Shown here piece after piece: positions 24,052 through 31,876 of a stretch of DNA of 36,545 nucleotides; within the stretch, counting starts at the first letter, position 1, and each line of letters begins with the position of its first letter. Origin of the DNA: Candidatus Saccharicenans sp. (lineage in GTDB: Bacteria; Acidobacteriota; Aminicenantia; Aminicenantales; Saccharicenantaceae); contig JASEFX010000012.1 in NCBI GenBank assembly GCA_030018265.1, positions 24,039 through 60,583 on the forward strand, read 5' to 3'. The notes under the pieces were generated by a model. The model made no database searches. It worked only from the letters and a program-made list of their open reading frames with translations, and was not told where the DNA came from. A program made the translations under genes and the position numbers.

Positions 24052-24549
24052 ATGAAAAGCGGTGGCAAAAAAATAGTACGATGGTTTCTCAGGATAACTT
24101 TTGCCGCTGCCCTGGTTTCGGTCGCGCTGCTCGGTCTGTTCAGTTCAAAAACATATCCCCGGCAATGGGAAATAAGCCTGATTGTTTCTCCCTCTGCCAT
24201 CGAGTTTTCCCCGGGAGACCCTGACCTGGAGCCGGTTACTGCGGCCAGCTCTCCCGTGAGAATCCAGATTTCCACCTGGCCTCCGAACAGGCGCTGGGAA
24301 ATTACCCTGAGGGCGGAAGGCAACCTGGTGAGCAGCGCTGGAGAAATAATTCCCGTGAGTTCAATTTCCTGGAAAGCCACTCCTCAACCGCCGTTTAACG
24401 ACGGAGTGCTGGCTGCCGGCCAGAGCCAGCTGCTGGGTCGCGGCAGGGGCTATGAGCAGGGTGAAGTGAGTTTTTATTTTCAGAATTCATGGAGTTATCC
24501 TTCCGGTGAATATTCCCAGGTGATAACGATAACCGCCTCGTTGATTTAG
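24052..24549 (+). CDS. Small secreted fibre-subunit-like protein 4 (minor)
   Basis: About 165 residues. A basic start and a hydrophobic helix (FLRITFAAALVSVALLGLF) form a signal peptide or anchor without an obvious AxA site. The mature part is beta-rich: QWEISLIVSPSAIEFS, RIQISTWPPNRRWEITLRAE, SISWKATPQPP, then GRGYEQGEVSFYFQ and the ending PSGEYSQVITITASL. The last two elements match the other three small proteins. The ATG at 24052 is preferred over a GTG at 24040 that overlaps the preceding stop. It lies 4 bases after the preceding gene. Confidence 0.68.
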   Translation: MKSGGKKIVRWFLRITFAAALVSVALLGLFSSKTYPRQWEISLIVSPSAIEFSPGDPDLEPVTAASSPVRIQISTWPPNRRWEITLRAEGNLVSSAGEIIPVSSISWKATPQPPFNDGVLAAGQSQLLGRGRGYEQGEVSFYFQNSWSYPSGEYSQVITITASLI

Positions 24550-24579
24550 CTTTAAGTTGCTGAGGAAGAGATAAGGGGA

Positions 24580-26895
24580 ATGGTGAGCGGGAGAAGAGAT
24601 AGAAAAAAAGGATTGAAGCTGGCCGTCAGGTTATCTATCAATGGTTTCTTTCCCCCTGTGCTTCTTCTTCTCTCATTTTTTTCCTTCAGTCAGAATCTAT
24701 TTGGCCAGCAGGGTTATGCTAACTTTGGCTACTGGAACCGCAGCCGGGTTTATTCGTTTTCTGCGCCTTACTACCAGAATGAGTATGAGAATATAATCCA
24801 TTTAGACCTCTGGCAGAGGACGATAAATTACGGGCTTTTCAACGGATGGTTTGATGGACGGGTGTCATCCTCCGGTCTGGAAGCCGCCCACTGGTACCTG
24901 AGATGGCAGGGACTTCAGGTCGGTCGGCTGAGTTTTAACCTTCAACTCGGCGATAACCATCTTCGGCTGACAAAGCTCGGATACCGTTTTACCAATTATT
25001 ATCCCGCCTATAACTATCTGCGCGGGGTGACTGTCGGGCTTCAGCACAAAAAATACAGCTTCGATTTTTTCAGCGGTCGGGTGGCCAGACTCACCGGTCT
25101 TCTCGGCAATTTCTACTCGCTGACCGAACAGACGGCCACGGGATTTATGGCCCATTACGAGCCAGAAAAAGTTTACTATCTCGGTTTCGGTTTCATCCAT
25201 TCGGAAAACGAGCGAGGCTGGAACGGAGACCTTCTGACCCGGGCGAATAACATCCTGGTGATCGAATCGGAGCTCAGGTTAAGTCCGGAAGTCAGGTTTG
25301 TTATGGACACCAGAGCGAGTGAGGCTTCTCCGGGGGAGGGGAACGGAAAAATAAGCGGCACCTCGATCCGCTTTGGTCCGCTCATTAACCGCAACCGCTG
25401 GTCGTTCGAGCTTAATTACCGCCGGGTGGACGCTGGATTCCGCCATCTTAACAGCGAATATTTTTACGACCGGGATCAGGAAGGACTGTTTGCTCACTGG
25501 CGTTTTCAGCCGCGGCGGGCTCTTTTTGTTTCTGGCTCGTTCGATTACTACCATGACAACGTCGACCGGGTGCCGGGGGTCAACACCACCGATTTCATCC
25601 GGCTTTATTCCGGCTTCACGCTCGTCTCGCCGCCCTGGCCGGACCTGACCTTCAGATTTGATTTTACCGCGGCCGAATCCAGAAGACATGAAGATAACTA
25701 CCGCCATTATCTGAGCCCAGGATTTTATCTTCAGCTTTCAAAAAATCTCGGCGCTATATACCCTTATCTGCGGGTAAGATTCCAGCATTATGACGACAGG
25801 GTGGATGACAGCCGCGATTTTACCTATCCGTCTTATTATGCTGGCTTGAGATACAATTATCTGAAGAGCGCCTATCTGCTTCTGGAAGTGGAAGACACGC
25901 GGTATTTTGATTATCAGATGAACAAGAAACAGGCTTACAGCCGGGTGAGGCTGGCTCACTATTCGCCGCTTTTCTTCGGAACGGATTTTTACGGCGAGTT
26001 TTCTTATGCGGATGTAAAATCCTGGTATTTTGCCCCTCAGTCTTCGCGCCGGCTCGAGCTTTATCTCGGCGCAGGAAGAATGTTGCCGCTGGGCTTTAAG
26101 GTCCGGCTGGATTTAAGGGCTTACTGGCCGCTCGAGTCCTCTCTGCCAGCAAATTACTGGCTGACGCTGCGGCTTGACCGCCGGTTTAACTGGGGAGAAA
26201 TCCCGACCTATCAGGGGAGAACGCCGGGTCCCGCGCTCACCGGAACCGGGAGAATTGAAGGACTGGTTTTTTCGGATCTTAACCTGAATGGAGTGTTTGA
26301 CAGCGGAGAACGGGTGCTGGCAGGGGTCACCCTGACGCTGGAGGACGGTAGCCAGGTTACCACCGAACGGAACGGCCGGTTTGTGTTTTCTCGCGTGGCT
26401 GAAGGATTTCACACCCTGAACCTTGAGGTCAGAGATATTCCGGCTGAATTTTACCTGCTTGGTCCGGAAAGACGACAGGTGGTGGTGGAAAAAAGAAAGA
26501 CCACCGGCGTCATTTATGCCCTGGTGGAAAGCGCCAGCCTGAGCGGTCTGGTGTTTGAGGATACTAACAAAAACGGAAAGCTTGATGATGAAGACCGGCG
26601 GTTGAAGGATCTGCTGGTTGTGCTGCGGCCGGTGCCGGATCCGGCGCAGCCAGAATCGCTGAAAAACATGCGCGCGGAAGAGTTGACCTGCTACACGAAC
26701 GAAGATGGAAAATTCTTTTTTGAGAACATTATCCCCGGTCCGTATGAGCTTTTCCTCGATGAAGGGAGTCTGCCACGGGGAATTAAGTTGCAGACCGAAC
26801 TTCCTCTTAAAATTCAGTTAAAGCCCGGAGAAAAACTTGAAGAGGTGAAGGTAGTTTTTCTGCCGCGTCCGATAATCTTTACCGGCCAGAAATAG
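24580..26895 (+). CDS. Usher-like outer-membrane beta-barrel with two C-terminal SdrD-B-like Ig domains
   Basis: 771 residues. The signal peptide ends QNLFGQ (near 42). Residues about 45-545 alternate aromatic and polar residues in long amphipathic strands (RLSFNLQLGDNHLRLTKLGY, WSFELNYRRVDAGF, YLRVRFQHYDD, VRLDLRAYWPLES), a large outer-membrane barrel. Two related domains follow: 555-650 (RIEGLVFSDLNLNGVFDSGE, then GRFVFSRVAEGFHTLNL) and 653-765 (LSGLVFEDTNKNGKLDDED, then GKFFFENIIPGPYELFL). Each has a calcium-loop-like D-x-N-x-N-G-x-x-D. Classical ushers also end in two Ig-like domains after the barrel, but no PapC N-terminal domain or plug is recognised here. Placement after the chaperone and subunit genes suggests it exports or anchors the fibre; that is inference. 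Confidence 0.72.
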   Translation: MVSGRRDRKKGLKLAVRLSINGFFPPVLLLLSFFSFSQNLFGQQGYANFGYWNRSRVYSFSAPYYQNEYENIIHLDLWQRTINYGLFNGWFDGRVSSSGLEAAHWYLRWQGLQVGRLSFNLQLGDNHLRLTKLGYRFTNYYPAYNYLRGVTVGLQHKKYSFDFFSGRVARLTGLLGNFYSLTEQTATGFMAHYEPEKVYYLGFGFIHSENERGWNGDLLTRANNILVIESELRLSPEVRFVMDTRASEASPGEGNGKISGTSIRFGPLINRNRWSFELNYRRVDAGFRHLNSEYFYDRDQEGLFAHWRFQPRRALFVSGSFDYYHDNVDRVPGVNTTDFIRLYSGFTLVSPPWPDLTFRFDFTAAESRRHEDNYRHYLSPGFYLQLSKNLGAIYPYLRVRFQHYDDRVDDSRDFTYPSYYAGLRYNYLKSAYLLLEVEDTRYFDYQMNKKQAYSRVRLAHYSPLFFGTDFYGEFSYADVKSWYFAPQSSRRLELYLGAGRMLPLGFKVRLDLRAYWPLESSLPANYWLTLRLDRRFNWGEIPTYQGRTPGPALTGTGRIEGLVFSDLNLNGVFDSGERVLAGVTLTLEDGSQVTTERNGRFVFSRVAEGFHTLNLEVRDIPAEFYLLGPERRQVVVEKRKTTGVIYALVESASLSGLVFEDTNKNGKLDDEDRRLKDLLVVLRPVPDPAQPESLKNMRAEELTCYTNEDGKFFFENIIPGPYELFLDEGSLPRGIKLQTELPLKIQLKPGEKLEEVKVVFLPRPIIFTGQK

Positions 26896-26931
26896 AATCG
26901 AGCGGCCGGAGCAGCGGGTTAAAAGTCATTA

Positions 26932-26961
26932 TTGTCAGCGTTGCTAATATTTTTTTATAAT
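26932..26961 (+). promoter_or_regulatory. Sigma-70 promoter of the AOR-family gene
   Basis: TTGTCA (26932-26937), an 18-base spacer and a perfect TATAAT (26956-26961). The predicted start is near 26968, 30 bases before the ATG at 26998. Confidence 0.65.
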
Positions 26962-26997
26962 TTTCGGTTGGATTAATTTCTCAGGTCAGGAGAAATT

Positions 26998-28959
26998 ATG
27001 GCTGATAAAAAATTTTACGGCTACGCCGGCCGCTGGGCTTTTGTCAACCTGAGCACCGGGGAGGTGGCGATTAAGGAAGCCGACCCGGAGCTTTACCGTT
27101 TGTTGATCGGAGGACGGGGAATTCAGGCCTATCTGATTTATCAGCATCTCAAGGAAAGAGGTGCTCTCAAAGATCCGCTGTCACCGGCCAGCAGGATAAT
27201 TGTCGGGAATTCTTCCCTGAACGACACGGCTGTGCCCACAGCCGGAAGAGGTTCCTGTTCGTTCATCAGTCCCTTCACCTATTCACCGGCGGAAAAGGAA
27301 TGGCTTGAGCGCAGGACTCCGGTTTTCGGGCTTCTGACCCACTCGAGCTGCGGCGGTCTATTCCCCAACATGCTCAAAAGAGCGGGCTTCGACCAGATAA
27401 TAATAGACGGACGCGCGGAAAAACCCGTGCGGCTTCTGGTGGTTGAAGGAAAGGTTGAAATAATCGAAGCTGAGCCAGAGCTTTTTGAAGAGATTAACGG
27501 ACATAGAGTTTTACGACGGGCCTCAGAAACGACAGATTTTCTGAGCCGGAAGCATCCGGACTCCTCGACGGTCTGCGCCGGTCCGGCCGGCTGGAATCAG
27601 GTGGCCTTTGCCTGCCTGACCAACGATTACCACCGAAATTTTGGACGCGGCGGAGCCGGAGCGGTTTTTGGCTCGAAAAATCTGGTGGCGATTACCGCTT
27701 ACGGTCGGGAGCTGCCGGAATTCTATGACCGGGAGAAATTCCTGGAAAAATCTAAAGCGGTTGACGAATCGGTTAAGAAACATGTGCATGACCCCAGCTG
27801 GACGGCCTCCTTTCGCCCGGAAACCGGGACCACCTGGTGGCTCGACCGGGCTTTTAACGGCGGTTATCTCGGAAAGAAGGGCGGCTACCTGCCCTGGCAT
27901 AACTTTGATGAAGGTTATTTTGACCCGGAGCTTTACAGAAAGGTATCGACGGCGGCTTTCCTGGAAATTGCCGGAAAACATAAAGTCTGCAACCGCTGCC
28001 GTCACATCCTATGCACCAGAAGCGCTGCGGTAAGCAGCGGGCCGTACGCTCATGAAGGAGTGCGGCCGGAATTCGAAACGATCGCTCTCTGGATAAATTG
28101 CTGTCTTACCGACCGCGACGGCATATTCTACTTAAACCACCTGTGCAATGAGTTCGGAGTAGACACGATGACCTTTGGAAGCGTGATGGCCGGAGCCATG
28201 GAGCTCAGGGAAAAAGGCTTCTGGCCGTTTTCCGACGGACCTGAGTTCGGTAATGTCGAAAGTATGATTAGGGCGCTTGAGGAGATCGTCTATCAGAGAA
28301 ATGATGTCGGACGTTTGTTAGCCAGACCCACCGACCTGGTAATCGATGAACTGATCAAGTCGGGCGCCAGGGCCCGTCCGGAGGAGATTGTTCGCTGCCT
28401 GACCACCGCTTACGCCGGTCTGGGTTATGCCGGAATTGAACCGAAAGTATTTCCGGGGATGTTTGCTGCCTATGCCACTTCGAACCGTGGCCGGGGAGAC
28501 CATACTTACGCCTGGACGATCCAGGCTGAGGAAGGCGGACTGAGCGGAGCTGAAAATCTGGCTGCCTATGTGGCCGGAAGCCAGACGGGAAAAGCTCTGA
28601 CCGATTCGCTGGGGCTGTGCGATTTCTTCACGGAAGATTTTGCCTCGCCTGATTTTCTTGAGATGTACAGCGCGGCTACCGGTATCGAGTACACGGCTGA
28701 AAGCCTGAAAGAATGCGGGAGGCGGATCTACACTCTCGAACGTTACGTTAACAATATGCAGGGAAGAAGCAGACAGTATGATGAGTTTGTGCCGCCGAAG
28801 TTTACCGAACCGCTCACAGCCGGTCCTCAAGCCGGAAAAGCGGTCGACCCGGCTTATCATCGGGAGATTCTCGACGCTTATTACCGGCAGTGGAGATGGA
28901 CGAACGAAGGTCTGGTGCCGGCGAAGCTCCTGGAAGAATACAGAATAGAAAAGCCTTGA
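26998..28959 (+). CDS. Aldehyde ferredoxin oxidoreductase family protein (tungstopterin)
   Basis: 653 residues, close to the AOR norm of about 600-650. The N-terminal domain has NLSTGEVAIKEAD and IGGRGIQAYLIY, then AGPAGWNQVAFACLTND and GRGGAGAVFGSKNLVAI. The 4Fe-4S ligands are Cys331, Cys334 and Cys339 (CNRCRHILC) with Cys541 in TDSLGLCDF. The first three are spaced C-x2-C-x4-C, one residue longer than the usual C-x2-C-x3-C. The enzyme would oxidise an aldehyde to an acid, or reduce an acid, with ferredoxin; substrate unknown. AGGAG precedes the ATG and a good promoter lies upstream. It ends 11 bases from the convergent MFS gene. No ferredoxin or tungstate-uptake gene is nearby. Confidence 0.9.
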   Translation: MADKKFYGYAGRWAFVNLSTGEVAIKEADPELYRLLIGGRGIQAYLIYQHLKERGALKDPLSPASRIIVGNSSLNDTAVPTAGRGSCSFISPFTYSPAEKEWLERRTPVFGLLTHSSCGGLFPNMLKRAGFDQIIIDGRAEKPVRLLVVEGKVEIIEAEPELFEEINGHRVLRRASETTDFLSRKHPDSSTVCAGPAGWNQVAFACLTNDYHRNFGRGGAGAVFGSKNLVAITAYGRELPEFYDREKFLEKSKAVDESVKKHVHDPSWTASFRPETGTTWWLDRAFNGGYLGKKGGYLPWHNFDEGYFDPELYRKVSTAAFLEIAGKHKVCNRCRHILCTRSAAVSSGPYAHEGVRPEFETIALWINCCLTDRDGIFYLNHLCNEFGVDTMTFGSVMAGAMELREKGFWPFSDGPEFGNVESMIRALEEIVYQRNDVGRLLARPTDLVIDELIKSGARARPEEIVRCLTTAYAGLGYAGIEPKVFPGMFAAYATSNRGRGDHTYAWTIQAEEGGLSGAENLAAYVAGSQTGKALTDSLGLCDFFTEDFASPDFLEMYSAATGIEYTAESLKECGRRIYTLERYVNNMQGRSRQYDEFVPPKFTEPLTAGPQAGKAVDPAYHREILDAYYRQWRWTNEGLVPAKLLEEYRIEKP

Positions 28960-28970
28960 TGTCTGTTCTT

Positions 28971-30329
28971 TTATTCCAGCTCTTTGCCTTTTGTTTCCGG
29001 GATGATAGACCAGACGCCAGCGGCTATGATGAAGGCTCCCGAAACCAGCCAGAAGGCAACCCGGAAACCGAGATCCTGAGCGACCGAACCGACGGCCAGT
29101 GGCGCTATGGCTGAGATGATACGACCGCTGTTGTAGGTAATCCCCTGAAGGGTCGCTCGAATTCTCGTCGGATAAAGTTCAGCGGTCAGTGCTCCAAAGC
29201 CGGAGAAATAACCGGTTCCGAAAAAGGCTACTACCGGGCCCAGGAAGAAAAGAAGAAGGGGAGTGCGGGCTATAGAATAGAGAAACACCAGCAAACTGGC
29301 CGAAAGTAGATAGAAGACGTAGCTCTTCTTCCGGCCGAGCGAATCGCTTATGTAACCGAAGGTCAGGTACCCGAGCCACATGCCCAGCTGCATGAAAATC
29401 ACCAGGGAGGACATATGTCGGGTGCTCAGTCCCAGCCCGCCCTGGGTTTCACTCAGAGAAAGATAACCGGGAATCCACAGGTTGAAACCCCACCAGGCAA
29501 ACATGGTCAGGGCGTTCATCAGGGTTACCGCCGCTGTCACCCGGAGAAGCTTTCCGGAAAGAGAAAGGCTTGATTCCTGCCGGCCGCAATCGGGCGCCTG
29601 GTCGGGGGGATTTTCAGAAGGATTTTTTACAACGCCCGGGGCGACGGAGATGTCATTTTTGTTACGAATTTTATTTTCTTCACACCGGGTGGTCTGCCGC
29701 TCCTTTCGAATTCTTTTCCAGAGCTCGGGCTCTTCCACTTTTGAGCGGATCCAGAAAACGAGAAGCGCCGGCAGGATGCCGATGAAGAAAACCGCTCTCC
29801 AGCCGAAGCGCGGCAGAATTATCGCCGTAACCAGAGCTGCGGCCGCATAGCCAACCGCCCAGAAGCTCTGCATGAAACCGAGAGCCTTTCCCCGGTGCTC
29901 GGAAGGAAAATACTCGGAAACCAGGGCTGCTCCCGAAGCCCACTCGCCGCCCATGCCCAGCCCCAGGAACACCCGGAAAACTCCGAGCTGGTAAACATTC
30001 TGGCTGAGCCCGCACATGAAGGTGAAAACCGAATATATCAGGATGCTGGCTCTGAGAGCCACCGTCCGGCCGAGCCGGTCAGCCACCACTCCGAAGATCA
30101 TTCCGCCAAAAGCAGAAGCTAACAGAGTGAGCGAACCGAGCAGCCCGGCGGTTGCTTTCGACATCGACAGGTCGTGCATGAGATGCGCCAGAACCAGGGC
30201 ATAGAGCATCACGTCAAAAGAATCGAGCATCCAGCCAAAACAGGAAGCCAGAAGCGCCCGGCGGGCGGATGACGGAGATTTTCTGAACCAGCCGGTTAGA
30301 TATTCGGAAACTCTGCTGCAGCCAGTCAA
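28971..30329 (-). CDS. MFS transporter, metabolite:H+ symporter type
   Basis: About 452 residues with 12 predicted membrane segments and a long cytoplasmic loop after helix 6 (EEPELWKRIRKERQ onward). GVVADRLGRTVALR is the MFS motif A between helices 2 and 3, repeated weakly as GYISDSLGRKKSY in the second half. FGWMLDSFDVMLYALVL in helix 1 carries the Asp typical of the sugar/aromatic-acid symporters. Start choice: a TTG at 30327-30329 has AGGAG 6 bases upstream and lies 16 bases after the TipAS gene; an earlier in-frame TTG would overlap that gene. It probably imports or exports an organic acid. Its ligand is unknown. Confidence 0.88.
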   Translation of the reverse strand: MTGCSRVSEYLTGWFRKSPSSARRALLASCFGWMLDSFDVMLYALVLAHLMHDLSMSKATAGLLGSLTLLASAFGGMIFGVVADRLGRTVALRASILIYSVFTFMCGLSQNVYQLGVFRVFLGLGMGGEWASGAALVSEYFPSEHRGKALGFMQSFWAVGYAAAALVTAIILPRFGWRAVFFIGILPALLVFWIRSKVEEPELWKRIRKERQTTRCEENKIRNKNDISVAPGVVKNPSENPPDQAPDCGRQESSLSLSGKLLRVTAAVTLMNALTMFAWWGFNLWIPGYLSLSETQGGLGLSTRHMSSLVIFMQLGMWLGYLTFGYISDSLGRKKSYVFYLLSASLLVFLYSIARTPLLLFFLGPVVAFFGTGYFSGFGALTAELYPTRIRATLQGITYNSGRIISAIAPLAVGSVAQDLGFRVAFWLVSGAFIIAAGVWSIIPETKGKELE

Positions 30330-30345
30330 AAATATCTCCTGAGAT

Positions 30346-30708
30346 TTATTTACGGTTGATATTACCCTGAACTTTTTTGATAAATGCCTGGACCGCAGGG
30401 CCAATCATCGAATATTCTTCCGGGATGGCACCCTCACTGTAGGCCTGGCTGATTCGCTCCAGCAATTTTTCATGCCCGGAAAAACCTTCTTCCAGAAGCT
30501 CCTGCCAGCGTTCAGCCAGACGTCCGGCCCCGGGGCTTTCGGCCGGAAGTGTCAGATTATTCTTGATTTCTTCGATGAGCTCAGCCCATTTTTTCTGGTA
30601 GGACTGAATTTCTTCCGGTGTGAATTTCCGTCCAATCCCGGCAAATTCGGCCAGCTCTTCTGGTGAATAAAAATTCTCCGGCCAACCGTTTTTTCCCCGT
30701 TCGGACAT
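30346..30708 (-). CDS. Stand-alone TipAS-domain protein
   Basis: About 120 residues, all helical. The segment YQKKWAELIEEIKNNL, AGRLAERWQELLEEGFSGHEK in two parts, and LLERISQAYSEG follow the pattern of the TipAS antibiotic-recognition domain, which in TipA-type regulators sits behind a MerR DNA-binding domain. No MerR part is present. The start at 30706-30708 is preferred, since earlier starts would run into the divergent lyase gene. It precedes the MFS gene by 16 bases, so the two form an operon, consistent with small-molecule sensing or sequestration tied to transport. Domain assignment is by eye. Confidence 0.65.
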   Translation of the reverse strand: MSERGKNGWPENFYSPEELAEFAGIGRKFTPEEIQSYQKKWAELIEEIKNNLTLPAESPGAGRLAERWQELLEEGFSGHEKLLERISQAYSEGAIPEEYSMIGPAVQAFIKKVQGNINRK

Positions 30709-30743
30709 CTGCCTTTCTGCCTGTGGTAAATTTAAGTTTTTCC

Positions 30744-30753
30744 TATTATAATA
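30744..30753. promoter_or_regulatory. Palindromic -10 element, divergent promoters
   Basis: TATTATAATA is its own reverse complement and supplies a TATAAT on both strands within the 79-base gap between the TipAS-MFS operon and the lyase gene. On the minus strand TTGTAT lies 16 bases upstream; the plus-strand -35 is poor. Confidence 0.45.
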
Positions 30754-30787
30754 ATTCTTCAATTTAATACAAGCTGAGGAGAAGCAG

Positions 30788-31699
30788 ATGAAAAAATCCA
30801 CGATTCTGAGAAAAGCCATAATGGAACGACGGGCTGTGGTCGTGCCCGGTTGCCACGACGCGCTCAGCGCGAAAATCATCGAAGCCTGCGGTTTTGAAGC
30901 GATCCAGGTCTCCGGCTTCGGACTGGCCGCCTCCATTCTGGGGAAACCGGATGTCGGGCTGGTTCAGATGAAAGACATTCTCGACATGACCTGGAACATC
31001 GTTCAGGCGGTTAACATCCCGGTGATGGCTGACGTCGACACCGGTGGTGGAAACGCCATCAACGCCGCCTCGGTGACCGAGCGTGTTATCACTATGGGGG
31101 CAGCCGGTATGAACATTGAGGACCAGGTCTTTCCAAAGCGCTGCGGCCATATGGCCGGAAAGGAAGTAATTCCGGCGGAAGAAATGGTCGGCAAAATAAA
31201 AGCCTGCGCCCGCGTTCGCGACCGCCTCGATCCGGATTTTATCATCAATGCCCGCACCGATGTTTTCGCCGTGGCCGGACTGGACGAAGCGATCCGCCGC
31301 TGCAATATGTATCTCGAGGCCGGTGCCGACCTGGTGTTCATCGACGGCATCAGAAGCCGGGCTGATATAGAAAGAGCCGTCAGGGAAATCAAAGGACCGC
31401 TTTCTGTTAATTTGATGGATGCCATCACCGGAGTGAAGACCGAGTTAATTCCGATTCCCGAACTGGCGAAAATGGGCATCGGCCGGGTGTCGATTCCGGT
31501 CGCTTCGATCATGGTGATGCACAAAGCACTGACAGAGTTCTTTACCGCCCTGAAAAATTCTCCTCAGGGCATACTCCCCGGCGAGACCAGGTGGATCACT
31601 CCTTTTGAGGAATTCACCACCTTCGTCGGTCTTAAAGAATACAGAAAACTTGAGGAAGAATTTCTGCCGAAAGAAAAACTGGAGTGCAAATACAGGTGA
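30788..31699 (+). CDS. Isocitrate lyase/PEP mutase family lyase (2-methylisocitrate or 2,3-dimethylmalate lyase-like)
   Basis: 303 residues of a TIM-barrel lyase. VMADVDTGGGNA (79-90) holds the Mg-binding Asp residues and EDQVFPKRCGH (111-121) carries the catalytic Cys119; INARTDVFAVAGLDEAI follows. The KRCGH motif marks carbon-carbon lyases rather than phosphonomutases. PrpB cleaves 2-methylisocitrate to pyruvate and succinate. The Pro before KRCGH and the following aconitase-type dehydratase pair recall the Eubacterium 2,3-dimethylmalate lyase cluster (product propionate plus pyruvate). No methylcitrate synthase is nearby. Assignment between these substrates is open. The ribosome site is GAGGAGAAGCAG before ATG. 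Confidence 0.85.
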   Translation: MKKSTILRKAIMERRAVVVPGCHDALSAKIIEACGFEAIQVSGFGLAASILGKPDVGLVQMKDILDMTWNIVQAVNIPVMADVDTGGGNAINAASVTERVITMGAAGMNIEDQVFPKRCGHMAGKEVIPAEEMVGKIKACARVRDRLDPDFIINARTDVFAVAGLDEAIRRCNMYLEAGADLVFIDGIRSRADIERAVREIKGPLSVNLMDAITGVKTELIPIPELAKMGIGRVSIPVASIMVMHKALTEFFTALKNSPQGILPGETRWITPFEEFTTFVGLKEYRKLEEEFLPKEKLECKYR

Positions 31700-31876
31700 G
31701 CGTTCAGGCCGCCTGTCTGAATCCTGAGGATAACTCCAGCTGTCCGGAGAAGAAACTTTCTGGCTTCTGCCACAGGAAGAACGGAGCTTGAAAGAAGATT
31801 TTGTTTAATGAAAAATATTTTCCGGGAGAAGAGGGCCGGTAAGCAATTTCCCGGCCGGCGCAAAGGAGGTTAAGTC

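Noticed and set aside
28971-30404. Longer MFS reading frame started at a TTG inside the TipAS gene
   Set aside because: It has no ribosome site and overlaps the TipAS gene by 59 bases; the TTG at 30327-30329 has AGGAG at the right distance.
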